From contig NW_026943330.1 in NCBI RefSeq assembly GCF_024139115.2, positions 55,449 to 119,448 of the forward strand: 64,000 nt of DNA, given 5' to 3'. The notes under the pieces are model-generated. The model worked only from the letters and a program-made list of their open reading frames with translations, did no database searches and was not told the origin of the DNA. A program made the position numbers and the translations under genes. The stretch comes from Armigeres subalbatus. Its lineage: Eukaryota > Arthropoda > Insecta > Diptera > Culicidae. The stretch's first letter is position 1. Each line of letters opens with the position of its first letter. This document shows, piece after piece, positions 1 to 10,450 of the stretch.

Positions 1-1164
1 TTTCCTCGGATGGGGCGAAGGTATTAGCCTTACCCTGGCTAATAGCCTAGGTTTAAGCGCCTTTGCTCGCTCTCTGTAACGAAAAAAGAGCAAAAAGAAA
101 TTAAATTCCCCTTCCCCCTTGATATGATAGTTTCAATCGTTAATTATGATTAGGACAATAATAGTTCACCTTACCTTAACTTCGCTTTTATGTACGTTCA
201 TTCATATGATAGTCAATCCAAGATCCTGTTACTTACTATATTTCAATCAACATCACACATGGCCTTCACAGTACACCCTGTTGTTTTTGTTTTCTTCTCA
301 TTTGCGATTCTTTGCTTATCCTCTATCTGTAAACTCCCATATACCACTAGATACCAACAATGCACAAAAAAAAAAGAAAAAAAAAGTTTCCGCCGTTCCT
401 CTTTCACAACGCTACCACGATACTATTTCTACTACCACTTCCGTGAAGTGCAAAACCAAACCATTAACGATTGCTGTTAGAGAATAAAATCATTACTCCT
501 TCCACCCTCTCTACCGAGACCACACAATAATAGCACCGACCAGCAAAACCACACAGAGTTCACGCTTCAAACAATAGTTACACAGATCCGATAAATGTTA
601 ATAACTCATTTCTTTTCCTGTTGACTGTTTTCTTTAGATTTCCCAACATTCATACATTCGCCGAATTTCTCAAAACAGACCGTCCCCACAGCATAACCTC
701 ACACTCCCACAGCTCATCACTTCCTCTCTCCCCCTCAAATATACCACCAGCCAACTATACCCTCAGTAGAACCGCCAACAACAACTCCACACTTCCACAC
801 CCGCACCCTCTACCCCGTGGCCACCTGAACGACACCAGCAGCCGACAGTACCCACCCACCGCCAGACCACAACTCCCTACTTCCTCCCTTCCGAGGCCCC
901 CTCAACGACACCAGCACCTTGTTTTTCGTATCGAATCACCCGTTATTCCACTATTCAAATCCGCCAATTCTTCGATTTTTTTTCTTTGGCACTTTCTATT
1001 CTGAATCACACTGTAACTACCCGATGTCTACCGAACAATTAGGAACTTCCACCGTAACCGTAAAACATTTCAGACTTTTGAAGCCGAATAATCCGGAACT
1101 GATATAAAATTGCAGAAATTTTTTTCGGACGAAGCTGAAACACGTCAATCCGCGAGCAAAGACT
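1..1164. other. No gene seen; low-complexity intergenic DNA
   Basis: The stretch is AT-rich in its first 600 bases and then C-rich and pyrimidine-biased (about 670-930). Short open frames at 146-487 and 621-1004 have biased composition, no recognisable domain, and look like chance frames. I see no tRNA, rRNA or transposon coding sequence here. An A-run near 365-385 and T-runs near 975 are simple sequence. Confidence 0.6.
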
Positions 1165-1440
1165 ACTACGATTCTCTCAGTCCTGCCTCCCTCGTTTGAG
1201 GTGGTCCCTAACCCCGCACTTCCTGGTCAACCCAGGATGTCTGTTGAGCAGATTCCCCCTCCATTGCTTAGGAAGAAAAAAAAACACACACACACACACA
1301 GACATCACCTCAATTCGTCGAACTGAGTCGATTGGTATATAACACTATGGGTCTCCGGGCCTTCTATAAAAAGTTTGATTTTGGAGCGATCATATAGCCT
1401 TTACCGTATACTTAGTATACGAGAAAGGCAAAAAACAAAA
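1165..1440 (+). mobile_element. 5'-truncated 3' end of an R1-like non-LTR retrotransposon
   Basis: Bases 1170-1266 closely match the 3' UTR of the larger R1-like copy at 20665-20758, sharing the run of CCTAACCCCGCACTTCCTGG and the end GATTCCCCCTCCATTGCTTA. Here the match continues without a break into an A-run, a CA microsatellite, and a tail (about 1300-1430) that reappears at 37310-37421 and 63483-63530. This uninterrupted copy therefore shows which pieces belong together in the larger copy. Only the last 0.27 kb is present, as expected for a 5'-truncated retrotransposition product. Assignment to the R1 clade rests on the larger copy. Confidence 0.65.
1397..1429 (+). other. Terminal hairpin of the non-LTR 3' tail
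   Basis: An almost perfect stem forms from CGTATAC, loop TTA, GTATACG, with outer pairing of GCCTTT against AAAGGC. It sits at the very end of the element, just before an A-rich stretch. A decayed version occurs at 63493-63525. 3'-terminal hairpins are common reverse-transcriptase recognition structures in non-LTR elements; that role here is inference. Confidence 0.5.
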
Positions 1441-1698
1441 GATTCAAAAAGAAAACTGATTTGAAAAATTGAAACATAAAAAATTAATAATAATATTAAA
1501 ATCGAAGGCAGCAAATGCATCAGAAAAAAGAAAAGAAAAATAAGATAAATGAAAGGACGAAAAGGGCGAATAAAATTAAAAAAAAAAACAAACAAAGTGC
1601 AAGTTAATTTTGTATTACTTTAAAACAGTATTTGTATAGCTTACATTTTTTGTAATAAAACCTTGTAGAAATGTAAAGACAAAATTTTAATAGGCGAA
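1441..1698. other. AT-rich spacer, nothing recognised
   Basis: A/T-dominated sequence with short A-runs lies between the retrotransposon tail and the inverted-repeat element. I find no reading frame with recognisable domains and no RNA gene. Confidence 0.5.
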
Positions 1699-2877
1699 GA
1701 GGTTCGGTTGTGGGCCCCCTTCTGTCTTTCATCCATAACTTTGGCCCTAGTTGATCTTATGCGGACATTTGTATACCAAGGGAAACCTTGACTAATAACC
1801 TTACTACTAGCGAAAAAAATAGTTTGATTTCATCGGTTTGAAAAAAAAAATAATTAAAAACATATATTTTGCAAATTTGAAGTTTTTGGACATTTCAATT
1901 TTGTGGTTCGGTTGTGGGCACCCTTCAAAACTCAGCTAAAAATAAGAAAGCTTGAATAGAAACCACTCGGATTTAAAGAAAAGGAATAATTTATTCATTC
2001 TAATAGCCAGGAGGCACTAAAACAATCAGATCAATGCACCTAGCAGTGATGATGCCTCCATCGGTGCGTTAGAGAGGATATTGAAAAGAATCACATAAGA
2101 AAAGTCTAAAAACGCGCTTTAGGTAAATGGGTTTTAAATTTTCCATTCATTTACGTTTTATTAATATACCTCACAGCCAAAAAAATCATGATTAATCACC
2201 CTATATCACCCTATGATCCCATAGTCCGATCTGACAAATTTTCAATAGGAAACAATGGGACATGATTCCCCGTCGAATGAAACTCGTTACAAGCAGATCA
2301 GTCAATGATTTGTTCCAAAAAGTGTGGATATAATAAAGAACAAATATATGAATTAAACTCATTATTTCAATCAATTATGTCTAAATAATTATAAAAACTG
2401 TATTAAAAACGTCATTTGAAATAAGTTAGGGAACAACTAAAACGATATTGAATGATTTGTCAATAAAATAAGGGTGAACACGACCGAACCAATAAAGGTG
2501 CCCACAGCCGAATTTCGCAGCCTTTTTGGAAAATAAAGAAAAAAAAATCGTGCTACAATTTTAATGGCAATCATCATTGAGCCTAAAAATAGATTAAATT
2601 TACTGTATAAATTTGCATTGGAACTCACTTTTTGAATTAAAACTCCATTTTATGACACTTTGAAAAAGGCCAAAAAAACTTTCGAGTCGTTTTTTTTTTG
2701 TAAAAAAAAAGATTTGTTCCTAGTTCAAAGTAGAGATCCCCATCCGGTTTTATATTGAGCACAAAACATCATGTTACAATAGCAAACTAATAACGGTTGT
2801 CAGAATGACAGAATCTGTTATCTGTCAAAAGAGACGTAGGGGTGCCAATAACCGAACGGTTCCCACAACCGAACCTC
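1699..2877. mobile_element. Putative short inverted-repeat (foldback/MITE-like) element
   Basis: A 16-base motif GAGGTTCGGTTGTGGG at 1699-1714 recurs exactly in inverse orientation at 2862-2877. An inner pair lies at 1905-1923 and, inverted, at 2497-2512, sharing the core TTCGGYTGTGGGCACC. The four motifs are therefore nested symmetrically around an AT-rich centre of about 0.6 kb with no coding capacity. The arrangement fits a non-autonomous foldback-type element, but I see no clear target duplication, so the exact ends are uncertain. Confidence 0.45.
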
Positions 2878-3739
2878 CTCCCCTTATAATTGCAAAATTT
2901 TTTGTTTTTTGTGTGTGTCAAACGATGAATCAAATTCATAAAGTCACAAAATCCCTGAATTATTATATATCTTTGGAATTTGAGTTGTAAATGGCTCCAA
3001 TTAAATATGTCAATAATTGAAATTATATTTTGAACAAAGTTCTGTTGATTAGTGGTTTGAATTTTATTATCAATCTGGTTAATAAAGCAGTTTTTGGAAG
3101 ACCTCAAACTAGAGATACTGATAAAATTTATTACACATTTTAAAACTCATGAAAATTCACTGCCGTTCCACCTAAAGTGGGTGATACTCGTAACAGAGCT
3201 TACCAGATACGTGGACCCATATTGTCAGTAAATTGTGACACGTTCCAATCTTTATGCATTATCTGCTGGAGCTACCCAAATTGAGTTTCAACCATGCTCT
3301 CCGAATGTTGGAATGCAGAAAACTACGACAAAGGAATACCCGCTCCGGACTCTTTTGCACACCTTTCTGGATTCCGGGGGCGCGTGATGCAGTTGATTTA
3401 ATGACATCACGTACCGAAGTAAGACCTTCTGCCATAGAGGCAGTCGAATCATTTGGAAAATCTAATGTGCTTCAATGTATGCTGAATATAGTTGGAAACG
3501 GTAGGGTAATCCTGCTTGCACCAGAAATATTTCATTCCGTTTGATTCGATAATCCGTAATACGAAATTGAATGGAGCGGATCAACAGTACGGTTGCCTAC
3601 TCGAGTAGAGTACACCACAAGGCACTAAGGACAACTTTAGTTTTTTTTTTTCGTTTATTAAATGAAAGAGGTGCTTATAAGGCAGAAGCAATAGCCACTA
3701 GACCACCGAGCTCGTCTTGGGTTTCTGCGAATTTCTGCG
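2878..3739. other. Unassigned sequence with one small open frame
   Basis: The longest frame (3254-3544, plus strand, 96 codons) has no domain I recognise and no supporting promoter or splice context, so I do not call it a gene. A T-run near 3640-3660 and AT-rich flanks are the only other features. The stretch ends where GGAATTCC-type repeats begin. Confidence 0.4.
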
Positions 3740-6130
3740 CAAAAAAATTTCCGGAGGAATTCCTTCAAACATTTTCAAAGAAACTAAAATCCTTTCCTTT
3801 CCTACTGTATTATTGTATTCCCTAACCTCGACTAAACCGCGAGTCTTTCGGTTCCCCAAAACTAACACTATGTATAAGAATCAAGAAATGTATTGTTAAA
3901 CTTGATTTCGGCTCCGTAACGCTTCACGGCAAATGAGCCTTCCAAATAAACGAAAGATAAAAAAAAAAGACTTTCCGAGAAAACTCCTGAAGTAATGTTC
4001 GAAAGAGTTTTTGAAGGCATTTCCGGCAAACTTTTTAAAGGAATTTCCGGAAAAACTTAGGGAACCGAAAGAATTCTCGAAGGAAAATCAGAAGGAACCT
4101 TTCAGGGAAATTTTGGAAAAATCCCTACAGACATTAAAAAAAATCTTATCAGAATTTCCAAAGGTATTTTCGAAGGTGTTAAAAAAATTAGAAAAAAAAT
4201 TCTGAAGTGGTTTTGAATGAATTTCTGAAGAGATTCCTAAAAAATCAAATGTTGTATGTTGTGTTGGAAAATGGCCAAAAGCTTCTTCCTAGAGTTACCA
4301 AACATACTGGAATTTTCTAAAGATTACTCGGAGAATTGCTTAAGACAGTTCTGAAAGAATTCCTATGAGTGTTTCAGGAAAAAATGACAAGGAGCTTGCT
4401 AAGGAACCCCTAGAGAAATTTCTAAGAAATTTTCGCCCTAATTTTTGGAAAAATCCGATGAATTCCTAAAAGAATCTTCCAAAGGAATTCCTAAATTAAT
4501 TTCTTGAAAAATTTCTAAGCAAAATTTGATAGCCTAAAGAAGGAATCCGTAAAAAGCTTTAGAAGGAAATTTTCGAAGAAACTTCAAAAACTTTTTTTTA
4601 AATATTTCAAAAGAAATTCGTGAACTAGTTTTTGAAGGTATTGCGAAGGAAATTTCAAACAATTTCTAGAGGATTTTACGAAGCAATTCCTGAAGGAACT
4701 TGCTAAGGAATTTCCTAGAAAAATCCTGGAGGAAGTTCTAAGAGGACTCCTTTGGGAAGTTCTTAGAAACCCTTCTTTGGATTTTTGGAGCAATATCTTG
4801 AGAAATTTCAGCATTTATTTAATTTCTAGATTTTTTTCCAAAAAAAATCGGTTAATTTTCTCTCTAGAGGAATTTGTGAACGTAGTCTTGGCGGAATATT
4901 CAAAGGAATTCTTGAAGAAACCTAAGATTGTCGGAAGTTCCTTCATAAGTTGCTTTAAAATTCGGATATTCATTCAGGAATTCTAAACGAATTTTCTAGA
5001 ATTTCGTACTAGAATGTCGCAAGGAATTCCAAATGAATTTCCCAAGGCTTTCTTTTTACAAATTTACTGAAGGAATACGCGAAGGAAATTCATAACTAAA
5101 TCCTGGGGTGAATTCCAAAATAATTTCCTTTAGACTTTCTGAATTTGTTTCCGGCGGAGTTTTTGTACTCCTTGAGGCGATTTCCGAGGGAATTACCTGA
5201 CAAATATTCAAAGGAATTTCTGAAGGTAATCTAGATTTTTCAAATTCAGATTTTTTCTATGGATTTCTCTAGAAATTCCTCTAGGAGTTTGTTTGTTTCT
5301 TTGTTCTTTCAGGAATTATTTTCGAAAATCCTTTCAGGTTCTTTTTAGAAAATGCCTTCAAAAAAACATTTGAAAGTTCCTGCACAAAGCGCTCCATGAA
5401 TTTCTTCAAAAACTCCTGCAAAAATTCGTTACTAATTAAATTTTTGAAAGAATTCCTAAAATAAACACTAAAAGACTTTCAGAAAGAAATGTTGCAAAAA
5501 ATCAGAATGTATTACTGAAAGATTTTCGGAAAGAACTCATGAAGACATTTTCGAAGGAATTCCTGCAGGTAGTTCAGAAAGAGTGTCCGGAGAATATTTT
5601 AAAGGAATTAATGGAAGAAGTTTTGAAGAAATTCCTTAGGAAAATTTCAAAAGAATTTGTTGGCTTTGTGGTCGTACGGTTAGCGACGTCAATCGTCTAG
5701 ACGCATGTCCTAGGGAATGCGGGTTCGTTTCCTGCCCCGGTAAGGAGGAAACTTTTCGTGATCGAAAAATTCTCATCTGGTCCATGTATCCTATCCGTTG
5801 TCCAATGCTAGAATTGCTAAACAAACTTCCGGAGGAATTCCCTAAGGAGTCTTCGAAGGAATTCCCAGCGGAATTTTCGTAGGAATTTCTGCAACCATTT
5901 TCTTATAAATTCCTCAAAGAATTCCGATTGAAATTCGTAAATTCGTAATTATTTTTAAAGAAATCGATAATGGAAACTCTGAAGTGAAGGTATCGTAAGA
6001 AATTTTGTACGGAATCTCCGAAAAAATACATAAAGAAAATTCCGGAAGAATCCCTGAAGTAGTTCTCTAAGGTTTTTTTTAAAGGAAACTTCTCGGAATA
6101 ATATCTGGAGGAATTATAAACTAAATGTCT
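3740..6130. repeat. Ancient, decayed GGAATTCC-rich repeat region
   Basis: For about 2.4 kb, variants of GGAATTCCTGAAGGAA and TTCGAAGGAATT recur every 20-30 bases in both orientations, but almost no two copies are identical. The words match the consensus of the fresh 24-bp arrays at 22965-32720 (GGAATTCCTGGAGGAACTTC). I infer an old array of the same or a related family that has mutated beyond tandem register. Open frames here (4011-4205, 4584-4814 and others) are by-products of the repeat. A SINE lies inside it at 5655-5825. Confidence 0.6.
5655..5825 (+). mobile_element. tRNA-derived SINE (Feilai-like)
   Basis: The insertion interrupts the GGAATTCC-rich region. Its left part has an RNA polymerase III box A, TGGCTTTGTGG at 5661-5671 (consensus TGGCNNAGTGG), and a box B, GGTTCGTTTCC at 5722-5732, spaced as in a tRNA. 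It cannot fold as a functional tRNA. A unique body of about 90 bases follows, containing GAGGAAACTTTTCGTG, and ends near CCAATGCTAG. Mosquito SINEs of the Feilai type have this layout. Family naming is from memory of the general structure, not from an alignment. Confidence 0.65.
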
Positions 6131-6289
6131 TTATTTATTTCCGCAGTAATTTCTGGAATATTTTCCGAAGGGAGCCCTGGATGAAATCCCGATGCAAATC
6201 CTAAATGAATGTCGAATGGACACTTCTTCGAATATTCTCAGAAATTCCTGGAATTGGAAGTTTTTGAAGAAACATTTCCTAGAACTTTG

Positions 6290-6800
6290 GCACGGCAAAT
6301 GCTGGGTAAAACGTACCATTGGTACTTCGCGTACCTGAAGGAATAAATCGGTCCATCTCGGATCCAACTCGCGGTCCTTAGCGGTCCCCAGCAACTCCTA
6401 TTCCTACCTCCCCGCGGTGCTGGCCGGGATACGAGCAACCTTAGGGAAGATCGGGTAACCAACCCCGGTGGGAACTATGGTCGTATGCTGTCAGGGAATG
6501 GGGGTTTGCTCCACTCCGGAGGTGCAAATCTTATTGAGCTTCTGTTCTCCATGTCAGGATCGGCTCACAACAGCATCTGTTCTCCATGTTAGGGGCGGCT
6601 GATCATCGTCCGAGTGCCAGCTAGGGACTCTAAGTGAAACTGTGCACCATGGTCCACCGGAATTAAGGAGGAATGGTCCTCCGGAAATTTAAGGGGTTTG
6701 GTGTAAGGCCCTGCAAGCCAGCCAAAAAATAAAAATTCACGCAACAAACAATCAACAAGAGAGTACGGACCGGAACCATCGGCGAAGACCACTGCGACGA
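6290..6800 (+). other. 5' UTR of the RTE element
   Basis: GC-richer sequence precedes the endonuclease and contains two diverged copies of the phrase CTGTTCTCCATGT (6541-6553 and 6579-6591) and a stretch ending at the endonuclease start. There is no continuous open frame. The left boundary is placed where the GGAATTCC-rich region gives way to GC-richer DNA near 6290; no target duplication could be confirmed because the 3' end is AT-rich. Confidence 0.5.
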
Positions 6801-7430
6801 AAAGGGACTAGCGATTGGAAACTCGGTTCGTGGAACTGCAAATCTCTCATCTTCATCGGAAGCACACGCATACTCACCGATGTGCTCAAGCACCGTGGAT
6901 TCGGCATCGTAGCGCTGCAGGAGGTTTGTTGGAAGGGATCAATCGTGCGAACGTTTAGAGGTAATCATACCATCTACCAGAGCTGCGGCAACACACACGA
7001 GCTGGGAACAGCTTTCAAAGTGATGGGTGACATGCACAGGCGCGTGATCGGGTGGTGGCCGATCAACGAGAGAATGTGCAGGTTGAGGATCAAAGGCTGG
7101 TTCTTCAACTTCAGCATAATCAACGTCCATAGCTCACACTCCGGAAGCACTGGAACGTGAGTACGATAGCTGCCCAAGCCACGACGTCAAAATCATCATA
7201 GGAGATTTGAACGCTCAGTTTGGCCAAGAGGAGAAGTTTAGACCGACTATTGAGAAGTTCAGCGCACACCGGCTGACGAACGAAACGGCCTACAACTAAT
7301 TGATTTCGCTGCCTCCAAGAATATGGCCTTGCGCAGCACCTCCTTCCAACACAGCCTTCCGTATCGGTACACCTGGAGATCACCACTGCAGACAGAATCA
7401 CAAATCGACCAACATCGACTCTGACCACTA
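6800..7430 (+). pseudogene. RTE endonuclease domain, frame-broken
   Basis: This is the apurinic-like endonuclease that nicks target DNA for target-primed reverse transcription. The start is recognisable as a WNCKSL-like segment (about 6825), followed by ALQEVCWKG near 6910, which holds the catalytic glutamate. A second part in another frame (about 7150-7300) reads KIIIGDLNAQFGQ, the conserved GDLN motif. A third part reads ALRSTSFQHSLPYRYTW. The domain switches frame near 7145 and again near 7300, and some 25 codons before the SDHYLV motif (7420) appear deleted. It cannot make an active enzyme. Confidence 0.8.
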
Positions 7431-8157
7431 TCTGGTGATGGTTAAACTGCGCCCAAAACTATCCGTCATCAACAATGTTCGGTACCGACGACCGCCGCGG
7501 TACGACCTAGAGCGACTGAAGCAACCTGATGTCGCCACTGCATACGCGCAGCATCTCGAGGCAGCGTTGCCGGAAGAGGGTGAGCTCGATGGGGCCCCTC
7601 TTGAGGACTGCTGGAATACAGTCAAAGCAGCCATTAACGACGCAGCGAAGAACAACGTCGGGTATATGGGTCGAAGTCGACGGAACGATTGGTTCGACGA
7701 AGAGTGCAGACAGATTCTGGAGGCGAAGGACGCAGCGTGGGCGGTCGCACTGCAACAAGGTACCCGGCAGAACGTAGAACGTTATAGACGGAAGCGGAGA
7801 CAGCAGACCCGCGTTTTTCAGGAGAAGAAACGCCGCCTGGGAGAAGCGGAGTGCGAGGAGATGGAACAGCTGTGCCGTTCTCAAGAAACACACAATTTCT
7901 ACCAGAAGCTCAACGCATCCCGCAAAGGCTTCGTGCCGCGAGCCGAAATGTGCCGGGATAAGGATGGGAGCATCTTGACGGACGAACGTGTGGTGATCGA
8001 AAGGTGGAAGCAGCACTACGAGGAACATTTGAATGGCGCTGAGAGTACAGGCAGTGAAAGTCAAGGCAGCGGAGGAGATGACTACGTCAGTTCAGCGGAC
8101 GACGAAAGCCAACCAGCCTCCACCTTAGGGAAGTTAAGGAGGCCATCCAACAGCTAA
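7405..8157 (+). pseudogene. RTE linker between endonuclease and RT
   Basis: An open stretch starts at the SDHYLVMVKL motif, the end of the endonuclease fold, and continues through a basic, helix-rich linker. The linker contains RNDWFDEECRQI, typical of RTE-like polyproteins, and ends with a weakly conserved acidic patch. The frame closes at 8157, where the reverse transcriptase continues in another frame (TNKVAGKDGIGAELI at about 8160-8205). The translated start at 7300 is an artefact of an upstream frameshift; in the real protein this is an internal segment. Confidence 0.75.
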
Positions 8158-8983
8158 AGACCAATAAAGTAGCTGGTAAGGATGGTATCGGAGCTGAGCT
8201 CATCAAGATGGGCCCAGGAAAGCTAGCCACTTGCCTGCACAAATTGATAGTCAGAATCTGGGAAACTGAACAGCTACCGGAGGAGTGGAAGGAAGGGGTT
8301 ATATGCCCCATCTACAAGAAAGGCGACAAGCTGGAGTGTGAGAACTTTCGAGCGATCACCATCCTTAATACCGCCTACAAAGTGATGTAGGATGATGATA
8401 ATGATGTCCCAGATCATCTTCCGTTGTCTGTCACCATTAGTGAATGAGTTCGTGAGAAGTTATCAAGCCGGCTTCGTTGACGGCCGCTCGACAACGGACC
8501 AGATCTTTACTGTACGGCAAAACCTTCAAAAATGCCGTGAATACCAGGTCCCAACGCATCATCTGTTCGTTAATTTCAAGGCGGCATACGATAGTATAGA
8601 CCGCTTAGAGCTATGGACGAGAACAGCTTCCCTGGGAAGCTTACCAGACTGATCAAAGCAACGGTGGATGGTGTGCAAAACTGTGTGAAGATTTCGGGCG
8701 AACACTCCAGTTCGTTCGACTCGCGCCGGGGACTAAGACAAGGTGATGGACTTTCCTGCCTGTTGTTCAACATTGCGCTAGAAGGTGTCATGCGGAGAGC
8801 CGGGTGTAACAGCCGGGGCTCGATTTTCAACAGATCCAGTCAATTTATTTGTTTCGCGGAGGACATGGACATTGTCGGCCGAACATTTGAAAAGGTGGCA
8901 GAACTGTACACCCGCCTGAAACGTGAAGCAACAAAAGTTGGATTGGTGGTGAATGCCTCAAAGACGAAGTACATGCTTGTGAG
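8150..8983 (+). pseudogene. RTE reverse transcriptase, frame-broken
   Basis: The RT domain is spread over three frames. Motifs read in order: VAGKDGIGAELI, LPEEWKEGVICPIYKKGD (about 8275-8330), FRAITILNTAYKV, YQAGFVDGRSTTDQIF, FKAAYDSID, RRGLRQGDGLSCLLFN (8730) and FICFAEDMD (8847-8873). The catalytic motif, FADD in active RTE enzymes, is FAED here, so the first aspartate is lost. A duplicated ATGATG stretch near 8390 and frameshifts near 8610 also break it. The frame runs out at the foreign insertion just after KTKYMLV and resumes at 10761. Confidence 0.85.
8975..8983 (+). repeat. Left copy of 9-bp target site duplication
   Basis: GCTTGTGAG here is repeated at 10761-10769. Removing the DNA between them together with one copy restores the RTE reading frame across the junction, which shows the duplication is genuine. 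Confidence 0.85.
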
Positions 8984-8989
8984 GACTCT

Positions 8990-9117
8990 ACGACACTACC
9001 CATAATTCTATTACCCATAATGCCACTACCCCGAAGGCCACTACCCCGAACGCCACAACCCCGAATGAGTCACTACCCCGAATGCCATTACCCCAATGGG
9101 ACACTACCCCGAATTAG
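8990..9117 (+). repeat. Left inverted arm, CCCCGAA subrepeats
   Basis: About eight irregular copies of the ACTACCCCGAANGCC word, the first two degenerate (ACCCATAA). The arm pairs with 10630-10756 in inverse orientation. Confidence 0.8.
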
Positions 9118-9199
9118 CCATTATTTCAAGTTTATATTTCAATTCAATTAAAAAATGATACTCATTAATATTTTTTTACAAAATTAATAGGTAGAAGGT

Positions 9200-9385
9200 A
9201 GAAGTTGTTCCTGTCCAAGCAGCACAATCGAAGCAAATTTGGTTGCTGCGACTTAGTTGTGACTGAATCTGGTCATATAGAAGTTGCAGCCATCTATTTG
9301 AAACATTTGTGCTGCTCGGGTGGTCGCTGTAGTAAAAGCAACGAATTCTGGATGAAACGTGGTCTAAATCTCAAAATCGACGAGG
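9200..9385 (+). other. Interior of the foldback element, no gene
   Basis: A 64-codon open frame (9205-9399) contains a cysteine-rich stretch, but I recognise no domain and the frame runs into simple sequence. It is probably chance. Confidence 0.4.
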
Positions 9386-9640
9386 GGATGAATGGGTGAG
9401 TAAGAGTTAGTTAGTGAATAAGTGAGTGAGTAAGAGTGAGTGTGTGAGTGAGCGAGTAAGAGTGAGTGAGTAAGAGTGAGCGAGAAAGAGAGAGCGAATG
9501 GTTGAGAGTAAATGAGTGAGTAAAAGTGGATGAGTGAGTAAGAGTGGTTAAGTGAGTAAGAATGGGTGAATGAATGAGAGTGGGTGAATGAGTAATAGTT
9601 AGTGAGACAGAGGAAGTGTGTGAGTAAGGGGGTTTGTGTA
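9386..9640 (+). repeat. GAGT-rich simple-sequence tract
   Basis: About 255 bases of imperfect GAGTGAGTAAGAGTGA repeats. The long minus-strand frame across it (9411-9707, rich in S, T, L and H) is a by-product of the 4-base periodicity. Confidence 0.85.
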
Positions 9641-9669
9641 TAAGAGTAAGAGGAAGGCAGATCTTGTTT

Positions 9670-10450
9670 GTCTTCGGGAAGTTGCGTTGACTTAAAGAAG
9701 GCATCATCTCGTTTCGCCTTCTATCGAGCAGACGTTAGTTTTAAAAAGGCAGTATTTCCTCTGTGTGCCTTATCGAGGTATAAGTAAGTCCATTAAAAGG
9801 TGGTATCATCTCCTCTGTCTGCCTTATTCCGGGCAAACCCGTCAATTTAAAGAAGGCATCATCTCCTCTATCTGCCTTATACCGGGCAAACACGTTCATT
9901 TAAATAAGGCATCATTCATTCATTTTTCATTTATTTAGTTAACATACAAACAGATAACACTGAATCAACAATTTGACGCCACAATGCACGGTTCGAGGCC
10001 GCATCTCTCCATCCTCGGATACGCCCCACGCTCATATCCTCTGTCTGTCTTATACCGAGCAAACGCGTCCATTTAAAGAAGGCATAATCTCCTCTGTCTG
10101 CCTTATACCGAGCAAGCGTGTTCATTTAAAGAAGGCATTATCTCCTCTGCCTTATACCGTGCAAACGCGTTCATTTAAACAGGGCATAATTTCCTCTGTG
10201 TGCCTTATACCGAGCAAAGCCGTCCATTCAAAGAAGGCATCATCTCCTCTGTCTGTCTTATACCGGGCAAAAACGTCCATTTAAAGAAGGCATCATCTCC
10301 TCTGTCCGCCTTATACCAGGCAAACGCGTTTATTAAAAAAAGGTCATATCTACCCTGTATGCCTTATACCGAGCAAACTCGTTCATTTAAACAAGGCAGC
10401 ATCTCCTCTGTTCGCCTTATACAAGGAAAACGCATTCTGTTGGAAAAAAG
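9670..10450 (+). repeat. Minisatellite with a period of about 53 bp
   Basis: Roughly a dozen imperfect copies of a unit running from GCCTTATACCGAGCAAACG through TTTAAAGAAGGCATCATC to TCCTCTGTCT. Unit starts near 10099, 10148, 10201, 10255, 10308, 10361 and 10414 show the period. A reversed RTE 3' fragment interrupts it at 9915-10033, and the repeat resumes at the matching phase. Confidence 0.85.
9915..10033 (-). mobile_element. 5'-truncated RTE 3' end, inserted in the minisatellite
   Basis: On the minus strand this encodes the same C-terminal residues as the host RTE (RGWRDAASNRALWRQIVDSV) and ends in the same AT-rich tail with GAATGAATGA repeats. It sits inside one 53-bp unit, so a second RTE jump hit the foldback element before or after its insertion into the first RTE. 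Confidence 0.8.

Noticed and set aside
3254..3544. 96-codon plus-strand frame as a possible small gene
   Set aside because: No domain, no context, and its length is within chance expectation for this composition.
5655..5735. A functional tRNA gene
   Set aside because: Box A and box B are present, but the arms cannot pair to form a cloverleaf and there is a SINE body downstream.
9411..9707. Minus-strand frame rich in serine, threonine and histidine
   Set aside because: It is produced by the GAGT simple sequence.
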